Below, piece by piece: positions 1 through 8,189 of a DNA stretch of 64,000 bases (position 1 is its first letter; each line of letters opens with the position of its first letter). Both the position numbers and the translations under genes were made by a program. The notes under the pieces were generated by a model. That model did no database searches, was not told the DNA's origin, and saw only the letters and a program-made list of their open reading frames with translations. Source of the DNA: Pelagomonas calceolata (taxonomy: Eukaryota > Sar > Pelagophyceae > Pelagomonadales > Pelagomonadaceae); the NCBI GenBank assembly GCA_918797485.1, contig CAKKNE010000006.1, positions 1,178,001-1,242,000 on the forward strand, given 5' to 3'.

Positions 1-469
1 CCGCAATATGAATGCCGAGGACCGTTCTCCCATTCTCCTCATGGATTGACAGGGCGTCATCTACATCTCTGGTGGAGGCATTATCAATGGACATGCAGTG
101 CAAGTGGCGGCAGTCCCTCCGATCATCTGGGTCAGACAAGGCCCAGGGCTGTGCCGGATACCGGCAGGGCTTCACGCGGAAATGCAGTTGAAAGGCTAAC
201 AGTTCCGTAGCGTGGTCGCCGACCGGTCCTAAAATTTCGATGAGATCCGCATACCGTGCGCCCTTGACGTCGTCATCATTCTCTCTTAATTTAACTTTGG
301 CCCACTGGTTGAGCTTCGTTGGCGTCTTGCAGGTCACGATGTATTTGACGCCTCCGCCGTACAGTAAAGTGGCGGGCACGCCGTCCGTACCATAACGGTT
401 GCGGTCGTCGAATTTTAATATCGCTACTCTATCTGGTCCCGGCGGCTGCGGTGGCAGGGGGTGCTGCAT
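1..469 (-). CDS. RNase II/R (RNB) family 3'-5' exoribonuclease, 5' part only
   Basis: An open minus-strand frame runs off the left edge. Its translation contains LNQWAKVKLRENDDD, then ADLIEILGPVGD, then SIDNASTRDVDDALSI. The last is the acidic RNB catalytic signature (D-x-x-x-TRD-x-DDAL) that binds the two magnesium ions, and the first two match the OB-fold-to-RNB linker of RNase R, RNase II and DIS3 enzymes, which degrade RNA processively from the 3' end. The ATG at 469 starts a short basic/proline leader, but the frame stays open to about 570 without another ATG, so an upstream exon is possible. The 3' part lies outside the window. Family call is firm; whether it is an exosome DIS3/DIS3L2-type or an organellar RNase is open. 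Confidence 0.8.
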   Translation of the reverse strand, partial: MQHPLPPQPPGPDRVAILKFDDRNRYGTDGVPATLLYGGGVKYIVTCKTPTKLNQWAKVKLRENDDDVKGARYADLIEILGPVGDHATELLAFQLHFRVKPCRYPAQPWALSDPDDRRDCRHLHCMSIDNASTRDVDDALSIHEENGRTVLGIHIA

Positions 470-1006
470 GGCTGCGCGCGCCTGCTGCTGCGGGTCAGCA
501 GCCTTGCTGGCCTTTGTGGTGGGCGCTTTGCGGTGGCTTTTGCGGCCGAAGCGCTGCGCGCGCGTTGTCTACGATGCGTTTGCAGTAATTACTGTGCGCG
601 CCGTGCAATGCGCGCGCGATGCAGCGCGTTTGACTCGAATCGCGCCTTACCTAAAGCCTTAGATGATAGACACTAGACTATCCCACGCCTGCGATTTACA
701 GCGATTTTTCCCACAGTCGTGGTTGCACGAGTGTTGCGACTGGTTGATAGATAGAAACCTCTGTTTTACAAATTTGATCTCGATGACGCCGCGTGCTGGA
801 TTCGACGCCGTAGTCACGCCCGTGGCCAGCATTCGTGCTGTCTGGTAGCTCGAGACATCTATTTGTTGTCTCCCTTCAGTGCCGTTGCGCGTGCGTGATT
901 ACATTTGAGCTGTACGGCAGCAGAGCGACAGCAGCCTGCAGTCCCCATTCACAGCAGCCATAAGCGACGCCGATCGCATCGCGGCGTCGACGAAGCAGCC
1001 GCAGCC
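470..1006. promoter_or_regulatory. Divergent intergenic region with a half-copy of the CTAG element
   Basis: About 540 bp separate the divergent RNB and AAA genes. The first 150 bp are rich in GCGCGC dinucleotides. At 669-676 is GACACTAG inside a small palindrome (GATAGACACTAGACTATC), which matches one half of the dispersed element listed elsewhere but lacks the CGCTAG half. No coding potential was seen. Confidence 0.35.
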
Positions 1007-2614
1007 ATGGCACGCCTGCTCGCACTCCTCGCCACGACCACGGCATGGCAATCACCGCAGCAGCTAAGGCAGCCGACACGCTTGTACCGCATAAAAAACT
1101 CCGCCTCCGTCGGAGCAGAAGCACCCGTAGCGCCCAAAATAAGGTACACGAAGCCCGACTTAAGTAGCGCCACGGACACTTTTAGTGCATTAGCAAGGAT
1201 GTGCGGCGTCACTAGTAATGTGCAGGACGCTACCCTCGACTTCCAGGGCTTCTCCCTAGCTTTTGAGCAATTGTACAACGACAACGTCGCGCTGGAGGAG
1301 GGCCAACTGTCAGAACTACGACGGGAACTCTCAATAAATTCAGATGATGATCCGGTCTCGTTACACGACTGGGGCCCGTTCCACGCGGCCTACATGAAGC
1401 GGAGCGGCATGGCCTCCGTCCTCTCGATGCAGGCTACTCAAAAACAAAAGGAGAAAGATAACGAAGATGCATTGCGATTGCTACGAGACCAGCACGCCCA
1501 GCGCGAGAAGGACTGGGCCCAGGAGCTCCAAAAGGCGAAGATGGACCAGGCGGCCCGGAGTATGTCCAAGGCCAAGCTCCTGTCCAAGGACATGGAGGCC
1601 GAGAAGAAGTCTAGGGGGAAGTACTTCGAGGCTAGGGAGAGTGCGGCCAAAGCCGCGGCGCAGTATAGAAGCCTAGAACCGGGCCGGTGGGACGAAGTTG
1701 TCTCAGATGTCGGTGGCATGCGTAAGGCACTGGAGGAGATTCGACGACGGGTCTGGACGCCGTTGTGTGCGCCTACTGCTTTACTTGATGAGCTCGGTGC
1801 CGAAAGGTTGAAGGGTGTGCTGTTGTACGGTCCGCCCGGATGTGGTAAAAGTTACTTGGCCAAACGGTTAGCGAAATCTCTCTCGAGGAGGCCGGCGACG
1901 GTCGTCAGCGGCCCGGAGATCATCGACAAGTACGTCGGATCATCAGAAGCGCAACTCAGGGATTTATTCGCGTCCCCACCTTTGGTGCCACCGCGACCGG
2001 GCGACGCCGAGGACGTCGCGCAGATCGCGGAGAACAACGAACTCCATGTCGTCGTGTTGGATGAATTCGACGCGATAGCTCGCGTGCGCTCCGACGGGAA
2101 GAAGTCTGATACCGCTACGAGAGACAGTGTAGTGAACCAGTTGCTGGTGCTCATGGACGGCATCGCGGCCATGCCCGTGCCGACGTTCGTCTTAGCTTTG
2201 ACGAATCGGAGGGAATTGATCGATGGTGCTATACTACGACCCGGTCGGCTGGAGGCCCATGTGGAAGTACCATTACCTGATTTAAGTGGGAGGGGTCAAA
2301 TCCTCAAAATCCACGCCGAAAAGATGCGCCAGTCGGGCCGGCTGCGGCTGGACGACCACGACCCCTTCCAGGACGGCTGCACGCTGCAGGCCGTCGACGA
2401 GTCGACGTACTCCGAGTGGGTTTCTTCAGTTGCTTTGAAGACCGAGGGCTTCAGCGGCGCGTCGATGGCGGCCGTCGTGCGCGCTGCGGTCGCTAGGGCC
2501 TTGTCGCGAAGCGTGGAGGCCGACGACGTCTTTGCGTGCGCGGTCACTTCCGTAGATTTCGACGACGCCGTCGAGGACGTGAGGCGGTCGCAGATGCCAG
2601 TGCTGGAGGACTAA
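1007..2614 (+). CDS. NSF-D1-like AAA+ ATPase with N-terminal signal-like leader
   Basis: A protein of 535 residues. It opens with a hydrophobic leader (MARLLALLATTTAW), then a charged coiled-coil stretch (about residues 140-230), then one AAA module: Walker A GPPGCGKS near residue 274, Walker B VVLDEFDAI near 350, sensor-1 ALTNRREL and arginine-finger region LRPGRLE. These motifs and the following helical lid resemble domain D1 of N-ethylmaleimide-sensitive factor (NGPEI.NKYVG, HDTVVNQLL), which remodels SNARE complexes, but NSF's N domain and D2 domain are absent. The leader suggests entry into the ER or plastid, where an NSF-like unfoldase could act on membrane complexes. The ATG at 1007 gives the leader; the frame stays open upstream without another ATG. 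Confidence 0.75.
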   Translation: MARLLALLATTTAWQSPQQLRQPTRLYRIKNSASVGAEAPVAPKIRYTKPDLSSATDTFSALARMCGVTSNVQDATLDFQGFSLAFEQLYNDNVALEEGQLSELRRELSINSDDDPVSLHDWGPFHAAYMKRSGMASVLSMQATQKQKEKDNEDALRLLRDQHAQREKDWAQELQKAKMDQAARSMSKAKLLSKDMEAEKKSRGKYFEARESAAKAAAQYRSLEPGRWDEVVSDVGGMRKALEEIRRRVWTPLCAPTALLDELGAERLKGVLLYGPPGCGKSYLAKRLAKSLSRRPATVVSGPEIIDKYVGSSEAQLRDLFASPPLVPPRPGDAEDVAQIAENNELHVVVLDEFDAIARVRSDGKKSDTATRDSVVNQLLVLMDGIAAMPVPTFVLALTNRRELIDGAILRPGRLEAHVEVPLPDLSGRGQILKIHAEKMRQSGRLRLDDHDPFQDGCTLQAVDESTYSEWVSSVALKTEGFSGASMAAVVRAAVARALSRSVEADDVFACAVTSVDFDDAVEDVRRSQMPVLED

Positions 2615-2619
2615 CTAAC

Positions 2620-2690
2620 AAGTATGAATTCCATCGACGCCATCGGCGCGAGTCTAAGGCAACACGTCGCGTCGATGGCGTAAGGGGGAC
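2620..2690. repeat. Introner-core hairpin in the 3' flank
   Basis: Just after the AAA gene stop, ACGCCATCG and CGATGGCGT lie about 35 bp apart in inverted orientation. They are the same arms found inside the introner introns of this window. No splice sites are evident, so this may be a copy in the 3' UTR or a degenerate solo element between convergent genes. Confidence 0.4.
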
Positions 2691-2714
2691 GCCAGGTGTC
2701 AACGACTAGTATTG

Positions 2715-3611
2715 TTAGGCCGCGTCCACGAGCTTGACGGGCGTCGCGTTCGGCATGATGTACTTGCCGTCAAATCCTAAATAGGTCTTGCCGTCGACCT
2801 GCTTGCCGTTGCCCGTCAGGACACTGAGGGCGGCGCCGGCCATGGAGTGGCCGTAGATGATGACCTGCTTGGGCTTGCCGTCAGCACGTGAAGGCAGGCC
2901 GTTCACGGTCTCCGTCAGCGTCGTGAGCATGGCCCGCGTCCGGTGGAGCACCTCGACGAAGTTCTCGCCCGGGACGGTGTTGCCATTTGATGGGTCGACG
3001 TATAATCCACTTGATTTCACGACGGCGTTCTGGCCGAGGTAGAACAAGTGGCAGATGCTATCGGTAGGCATGTCCTTGACCATCATGTTGTCCCAATCTC
3101 CAAAACGCATCTCCGCGCAGGACTCCCAGGTCAGGACGCGATCTTGCGGGAACGTTTTTTTTCGTTCTAGGAAAGCTTTTCCGGTGTCCGCCGCCCGCGC
3201 CAGCGGCGACAAGACCACGAGGTCGGGGTCCAATCCTAAAGCCTCGAGCTTGTCCGCCGCGTCCTGGGCCTGCTGGAGGCCGACCTCATTGAGTGCGTTC
3301 GAGGGCTCATCCACATACCCCTGGTAGACTCGAGGTTCCGTGTTTCCTGTGGTTTTGCCGTGGCGGCAGTACCACAACTCAAAAGGTAGGGACGGGGCCT
3401 GGAACGCATCGGTGTAGGAGATCGTGCCGCTCGCGACGTCGAGGGCGAGACCTAGCGCGGCCGCCATCTCCTCGTAGCCTTGACAATTAACGGTGCCGGA
3501 CGCGAGCCACGCCGCGTAGTGCTGCTCCTGCTGCGGCTGGGCCGCCTTGATCGCGGCGTAGCGTTCTTCTAAGCCGTCCGCGACCTTCGGGCCGTTCCGG
3601 TAGGACGCCAT
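2715..3611 (-). CDS. Histidine phosphatase superfamily (phosphoglycerate-mutase-like) protein
   Basis: A protein of 298 residues from the ATG at 3611. It carries the phosphohistidine signature CRHGKTTGN near residue 95, a second conserved segment LSPLARAADTGKAF, and the C-terminal catalytic-His motif IIYGHSMAGAAL. Enzymes of this superfamily transfer phosphate through the first histidine and act on sugar phosphates, phosphoproteins or other small phosphoesters; the substrate cannot be read from sequence. The 90 residues before the RHG motif have no recognised domain. The frame continues upstream of 3611 but without ATG. It is convergent with the AAA gene, about 100 bp away. Confidence 0.75.
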   Translation of the reverse strand: MASYRNGPKVADGLEERYAAIKAAQPQQEQHYAAWLASGTVNCQGYEEMAAALGLALDVASGTISYTDAFQAPSLPFELWYCRHGKTTGNTEPRVYQGYVDEPSNALNEVGLQQAQDAADKLEALGLDPDLVVLSPLARAADTGKAFLERKKTFPQDRVLTWESCAEMRFGDWDNMMVKDMPTDSICHLFYLGQNAVVKSSGLYVDPSNGNTVPGENFVEVLHRTRAMLTTLTETVNGLPSRADGKPKQVIIYGHSMAGAALSVLTGNGKQVDGKTYLGFDGKYIMPNATPVKLVDAA

Positions 3612-4069
3612 CGTCAGCGCGCGCGTGGTGTGGCCCGCCGCCGCCACCGCTGCGAGTACGAAAGGTCGCCTCGTCGTGCAGAGTCGCCGCCGCGTCGAGG
3701 CCGTGAACGCTGCGGTAGATGCACTGGTGGCTCCTCACAGGTGCAAAGCTGTGCTGCGCTCGCGCTGCCGTCGGGACCCTCGGAACCCGCCTGGGAGCGT
3801 ACGTAGACAAACACGAAGAGCGCTTCGCGAGCACTGCGATGCTACGCGCGGCTCAAGCAGCAATTTGAGGCTCAGCGGCAGCGTGCGTTTGTGGCCCCGA
3901 CTCATTGCGCTCTGAATACCGCCGCGGCGACGCGTCGGCTCACACACACGCGCTGATAGCGCTGCGAGACCGCTGTCGGCAGCAAAAAAAAAAGCGCTGC
4001 CGCCGCGCGCGCCGCTGCACAAGCAACCACAAGCACACACGTGAGCGCTGCCGCGCGACGCGAAGCGCC
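3612..4069. promoter_or_regulatory. Divergent intergenic region without the CTAG element
   Basis: About 460 bp between two divergent genes. It contains a 10-bp A run near 3985-3995 and CA-rich stretches just before the downstream start. I see no copy of the dispersed CTAG element and no small gene. Confidence 0.3.
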
Positions 4070-5869
4070 ATGTGCCCGCCGAGCGCCCCGAGCCCGCGGC
4101 TCGACCCGCCGCCGCCGCCGTCGCCTAGATTAGCCGAGGCCGTCACGGATGAATTAGATAAGGCCGCCGCGCGCGCCTACCGCCTCCAGTACCAGAGCTA
4201 CAGGAGAGGCTCGGCGACGGGTGTGATCGGCGAGGCCCCCGACGATCCCAGACGACAACTCGCCTTGGACGAAGACGAGGAAGACAGCGGCCACGCCTCG
4301 ACTTCGGAGGCTGCCGAGGTCGCGTTCAACGAGCTCTTGGAGTGGCGCCTCGAGTACCAGGCCTACCGCGCCGGCGCCGCCAAGGGCGCCAAAGGAAGAG
4401 CCTCCGGCAAGAAATGGCCGCTGGAGACGCTGCGGATGCTGCCCGTCGCTCGGTTGGCCGCGCACGTGCGGACGCAACGCAAACAGCTGGCCTCAGCCAA
4501 GTCGTGTATTCATGCGCATGTGGGTTGTGGGAGGTTAGGTCTTGGTCTAGTAGTGCCTTCGCTCGCGAAGGGCTGCGACAAAATTATTTTAGTGCAGCGG
4601 CCCTCGGCCGCGTGGACTCTGAACGAGAAGGTGCTGGAAGATGGTTCTCAAATCGCCTGCTGCGTCAATTCCCATAAAGTGCTGACGCTAGAGGTTTGTT
4701 CTGCTGCAGATGCGGACGTCGCCGAACGGCTCTCGAAATCAGAACACGGGCTCCTGTTACTTTCCACATCACAAAAACACATGGACGCCGTCGCATCGGT
4801 AGCGACGTCGAGTTCCGTATCCCTAGGACCGGCCCTCGCCAAAGGCCTAGAACCTCTAGCAGCGGCGCTGCGGAGGAAGGGCTCGTGCCTCGTTTGCTAC
4901 GCGGCGGAAAATGACCACGACGCGGTGGAAAGGTACGCGAAGACCGACGTGCCTTTCCGGCTCGTGCCTCTGTTGGTCGATCGGGTCTGCACGGGACGGG
5001 AGTTGACACAGAGTGAGACGGGGTATGTAGTTGATACAACTACAGAACCGTGGCGCGGGGAAATAGTCGTCATGCGCGGCGAGGACGACGTAGACGATGG
5101 CGGCGCGTTCCCCTTCGGCGGTGAAGGGGTGTATAGACCACCCTCAGCAGCTGCAGCCCAGTTCCTGCACCGGCGCAAAATACTAACCGTGAACGGGACG
5201 CATACGACGTTAGCATTTTTAACACTAGCGGCGAAGGAGCCGCCGCCCCACAAGGGTTTACCGAAAGGCGACTATGAATTGGTAAGGTGCATCGCCGACG
5301 AGAATGATGATGATTTCTTAGATGCGGAGGAGGCGTACCGCCAAGTTTGGTGCTTCGCGGTCGCGCGCCAACTGCTCTTATTGTTCGAGAGCGACGTCGA
5401 GGTCGCCGAGGCCGCTCTCGCGGAATGCGACGACGACGCTTCCTCAGAGGTGAAACGGGAAGCTCTAGTGGAGGCGCTCCTGTCGAACGCGCGGGCGGCC
5501 ATCGAGCGGTTGGGGCGGGGCGGCGATTTGACGTCAAGGGTCTTGGGTGCCGGCGTCGTCAAGCGCTACGAGGGCCGTTTATTACCTGTCGCCAAGTTTC
5601 TCGAATGCGCGGCGTTGGCGCGAAGCTTCATGAAGACGCCGCTCGCGCGTCTTTTGTTGAGGAAGGCGAGGCTCACGGAAACCACTTTGAGATTAACGGT
5701 GCTGGGCCTGACGGCCGACGCCGCTAGATTCGCCGAAAAAACGCCGGACACGTCGACCCCCAAAACGCCGCCCCAGTCGCCGCGAAAAGCACCAAAGCCG
5801 CCGACGCCGCTCTCCGCGAAGCGGCGCATCCAGTCCTCGACAAACCTCTTCGGGATGGTCCCCCGGTGA
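4070..5869 (+). CDS. Mannitol-1-phosphate dehydrogenase-like protein (divergent)
   Basis: A protein of 599 residues from the first ATG (MCPPSAPSPRLD). After a proline-rich start, two short similar segments occur (YRLQYQSYRRGSATG and WRLEYQAYRAGAAKG), probably an internal duplication. Then comes IHAHVGCGRLGLGLVVPSL near residue 145, which fits the GxGxxGxG dinucleotide-binding turn of the polyol dehydrogenase family (MtlD: HFGAGNIGRGFI). The later segment KILTVNGTHTTLAFLTL matches the helical domain pattern of that family (N.GH..LAYL). The C-terminus is a basic, proline/threonine-rich tail with TP sites. Family members interconvert mannitol phosphate and fructose phosphate with NAD. The match is recognisable but weak, and enzyme activity is not assured. 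Confidence 0.45.
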   Translation: MCPPSAPSPRLDPPPPPSPRLAEAVTDELDKAAARAYRLQYQSYRRGSATGVIGEAPDDPRRQLALDEDEEDSGHASTSEAAEVAFNELLEWRLEYQAYRAGAAKGAKGRASGKKWPLETLRMLPVARLAAHVRTQRKQLASAKSCIHAHVGCGRLGLGLVVPSLAKGCDKIILVQRPSAAWTLNEKVLEDGSQIACCVNSHKVLTLEVCSAADADVAERLSKSEHGLLLLSTSQKHMDAVASVATSSSVSLGPALAKGLEPLAAALRRKGSCLVCYAAENDHDAVERYAKTDVPFRLVPLLVDRVCTGRELTQSETGYVVDTTTEPWRGEIVVMRGEDDVDDGGAFPFGGEGVYRPPSAAAAQFLHRRKILTVNGTHTTLAFLTLAAKEPPPHKGLPKGDYELVRCIADENDDDFLDAEEAYRQVWCFAVARQLLLLFESDVEVAEAALAECDDDASSEVKREALVEALLSNARAAIERLGRGGDLTSRVLGAGVVKRYEGRLLPVAKFLECAALARSFMKTPLARLLLRKARLTETTLRLTVLGLTADAARFAEKTPDTSTPKTPPQSPRKAPKPPTPLSAKRRIQSSTNLFGMVPR

Positions 5870-5928
5870 GCGCGCGAGCGCTCCCCTTGTAATATACATA
5901 TGTTTTAAAAGGACTGACGGGGGCGCGA

Positions 5929-5966
5929 GTCGGGAGCGGTACGTACGCAGACGTACCGCCCCGTCA
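5929..5966 (-). promoter_or_regulatory. SECIS-like hairpin candidate 3' of the Rdx-type selenoprotein
   Basis: About 20 nt after the TAA of the Rdx-like gene, the minus strand reads TGAC, then a 12-bp stem (GGGGCGGTACGT pairing with ACGTACCGCTCC, one G-U pair), a 6-nt loop, then CGAC. The UGA/GA pair flanking a 12-bp helix is the non-canonical quartet arrangement of eukaryotic SECIS elements. The unpaired AA (or CC) expected in the apical loop is not seen (loop CTGCGT). A second hairpin, GCCCCGTGACGGGGC, overlaps it and would compete. Confidence 0.4.
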
Positions 5967-5985
5967 CGGGGCGCCTCGCCACCAA

Positions 5986-6327
5986 TTAGTCCTCTAAATC
6001 TTCTTTGAGCATCTCGAGCCGCTCCAAAATCTTCGGCGCCGCGGGCCACCGGTACTTCGAGAAGAGGTCGCGCTGCTTGACGGCGATGACCGTCGTGGCG
6101 TTGTGCTTGATGATGACCTGGCCGAGCGACGACGAGCCTTGCGTTTTCACCTCGGCGCCGGGGAAGACGCGCGTGATGAGCTCCACGGCCTTGCGGCGCT
6201 CCTGGTCCCCGCCGTCTCAGTTGTACCCGTATTCCACAGTGAACGAGGGCATGCTGGAAGCGGTGCCCGAGGAGGCCACCGGCGCGTCGCTTTGCTGGGG
6301 ACTTGGGGAGGACAGGAGCTGCCCCAT
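5986..6327 (-). CDS. Candidate selenoprotein, Rdx/SelW-like thioredoxin fold, in-frame TGA at codon 37
   Basis: From the ATG at 6327 (MGQLLSS, a possible N-myristoylation start) the frame reads to VEYGYN, a TGA at 6217-6219, DGGDQERRKAVELITRVFPG and on to TAA at 5986, 113 residues in all. The layout (beta strand ending V-E-Y, redox loop, helix, FPGAEV, a strand ending in ...LFSKYRWP) fits the Rdx family (SelW, SelH, MIEN1), where U or C sits in a CxxU loop after VxY. Here the first cysteine position is glycine, giving GxxU. The TGA lies where Sec is expected, the protein makes no sense without it, and a SECIS-like hairpin follows the stop. A TGA nonsense mutation in a pseudogene is the alternative. 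Confidence 0.55.
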
Positions 6328-6466
6328 GCACCACGCAGTCTCAGGCTGCGTGTATGCCCTAAGCTCTGAACGCTGGCTGTCCTGCCGGTCCCGACACGCC
6401 TAATACGCACGAAACGACGGCGCTTTCAATCACAATCGTCAGCGCCCCCAAGGTTTTGTGCACTTC

Positions 6467-6488
6467 CTAGTGTCTTACACGACGCTAG
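6467..6488 (+). promoter_or_regulatory. CTAG element copy 1 (divergent promoter)
   Basis: CTAGTGTCTTACA, spacer CGA, then CGCTAG (22 bp). It sits 140 bp from the start of the minus-strand Rdx-like gene and 141 bp from the start of the plus-strand secreted-protein gene, almost exactly midway. Confidence 0.65.
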
Positions 6489-6628
6489 CTTGGGCTTCGG
6501 CGCCGCGCGCAGGGGCCGTACTGCTCTGGAGAGGAGACGCGCAGAGTTCGCATACGGGGCGTATCTGTCGCCGCGACCACGTTTCCGCACGCGTTCGGCA
6601 GGGCAGCCCGCCCCAGAGCAGCCGAACC

Positions 6629-7234
6629 ATGCTCCGCCTCGCGGTGCTCGCAGCGCTCGTGTACGCGGACGAGGAATTGCGTTTACGCGTGAACATTCCA
6701 GTCATCGACGAAGCGACGATGCACGAGCGCGCCTTTGCGGACGTCGATGCAACGGGCGACGTCCGCGAGGTCGAGCTCGTCGTCCCAAAGGGCGCGGAGC
6801 CCGAGGGCGCGGCCTTGAAACTGTGCCTGAAGGAGGTGGGGCCCGGCGCCGGCTTGGTGGACTGCGTCGTGCAGCTCGCAAGTCACGCGACGGTCGAGCG
6901 GATTCTGCGGCGGACGCCTGAGGACGAGCCCCTTCCGTCACTGTCGCTGAATGTCGAGGGCGACGTCGGGACCTTCGAGCATGCGGAAGGGGCGGATTTC
7001 GGGGAGGAGGCGCTCTCATTTTGTTCTCGCGTCGTCCGGGAAGACCGATCGAAGTCAATCGTGAAAAACTGCGCTCGAAACCTCAAGGCGCAAGCGCGAC
7101 GCAAGGTGACGCAATTATTGGTCGACGAGCAGACGGACGAGAGACGGAAGGCCATCGAACAGGCCGTGGACGCGTCCCTATCCTCTAATCCCGACAAGTG
7201 GAAGAAGGCTCGACGACGACGTAAGGACCGTTAA
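6629..7234 (+). CDS. Secreted/ER protein of unknown function
   Basis: A 201-residue protein starting MLRLAVLAALVYADEE, a clear short signal peptide. The body has no recognised domain; it alternates strand-like segments (LRLRVNIPVI, VREVELVVPKGA) and ends in a strongly basic tail (KKARRRRKDR). Two cysteines near the middle (LCLKE and VDCVVQL) and two further on (SFCSRV, KNCARN) could form disulfides. The ATG at 6629 is chosen over the open upstream frame because the CTAG element at 6467-6488 lies inside that extension. It is convergent with the YbaB gene, 4 bp apart. Confidence 0.55.
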   Translation: MLRLAVLAALVYADEELRLRVNIPVIDEATMHERAFADVDATGDVREVELVVPKGAEPEGAALKLCLKEVGPGAGLVDCVVQLASHATVERILRRTPEDEPLPSLSLNVEGDVGTFEHAEGADFGEEALSFCSRVVREDRSKSIVKNCARNLKAQARRKVTQLLVDEQTDERRKAIEQAVDASLSSNPDKWKKARRRRKDR

Positions 7235-7238
7235 GCAC

Positions 7239-7682
7239 CTACATCCCCGCGCCGCCCAACCCGACGGACGCATACAACGCCTGCATCTTCTCGTTCATCG
7301 CCGCGAGGCTCTTGGCCTGCGCGTCGGCCATGGCCTCCGAGAAGGCCTTGGACAGGTCCTCGGCGGACTTGCCGTCGAAGCCTGGCGCCGCCGCGCTCAC
7401 GGGCTGCTGCTGGCCGTTCATCTTGAAGGTCACGGCGCCGTCCGCGCTCGCGCCCTCGAACTCGGCCGCGGCGAGCTCGGTCTGCAGCTCCTGCGACTTC
7501 TTGGCGATCTCCTGCGCCTTCTTGAACTGGTCCATGACGCCGGCGACGTTGCCGAGCGCGCCGCCGCCGCCGCCCTCCTTCTTGCCTCCAAATAAATGGT
7601 GTCGCGTGAGTGTTTGTGGTGCCGGGGCCGGTGCCATGAAGGCGGCCGCGCCGGGCAGCAAGAGGGAGAGCACGCGGACCAT
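7239..7682 (-). CDS. YbaB/EbfC-family nucleoid-associated protein, plastid targeted
   Basis: A 147-residue protein. The N-terminus (MVRVLSLLLPGAAAFMAP) is a signal peptide ending in an A-A-F-M-A-P site, the bipartite plastid pre-sequence type of secondary red algae. The mature part (GNVAGVMDQFKKAQEIAKKSQELQTEL, beta strand with FEGASADGAVTFKMNG, then a long helix) matches the small dimeric YbaB/EbfC DNA-binding fold, which binds and compacts bacterial and chloroplast nucleoids. It lacks the usual short tail beyond the last helix. Start: ATG at 7682. Confidence 0.75.
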   Translation of the reverse strand: MVRVLSLLLPGAAAFMAPAPAPQTLTRHHLFGGKKEGGGGGALGNVAGVMDQFKKAQEIAKKSQELQTELAAAEFEGASADGAVTFKMNGQQQPVSAAAPGFDGKSAEDLSKAFSEAMADAQAKSLAAMNEKMQALYASVGLGGAGM

Positions 7683-8189
7683 GGTGCTCTCTCAATCAGG
7701 GAGAGCTATGCAACCGCAAGGTGCCAACGAAGCTCGCTGTAATGCAACGTCTGCGACCGCAGCGATGCCTGAAACTGCAGCGGATAAAAGGCGCGCGCCC
7801 TGCCAATCCCTCGATCGAGAGAGCTGCACACACAAGCTAAGCCTGCAAGTCTGCAGCTAGATAGAGGCACTAGCTTTTTTTAGACCCGTAAATACGTCGA
7901 AAAGAATGATCAAACGAGCTCTCCGATGTTTCGCGGCGCCCGGCGTCGAGCAAGCAACGACAAGGCCAACGCAAAGCCGGTGCGAAACGCCGTGCAGACA
8001 CCCGCTGAAGCAGATAGCGCATTTGGGGTAGCATCGCTCCTAGAGAACAACGTTTGCTCGGACTGCGCCGCGAAACCGCGCTCACACCTCGGCAAAAAAC
8101 CCAGTTTTGCCCCAAGCTGCCAACACTCGCAGCTCGTATAGCTGCGAAGACGCCGTCGCCGCGCCGTCCCCGAGCCTCAGACCAAAAAG
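7683..8189. promoter_or_regulatory. Divergent intergenic region with a half CTAG element
   Basis: About 500 bp. GGCACTAGC at 7866-7874 matches one arm of the dispersed element, but the CGCTAG partner is missing. It is followed by a T run (CTTTTTTTAG). No coding potential was recognised. Confidence 0.3.
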
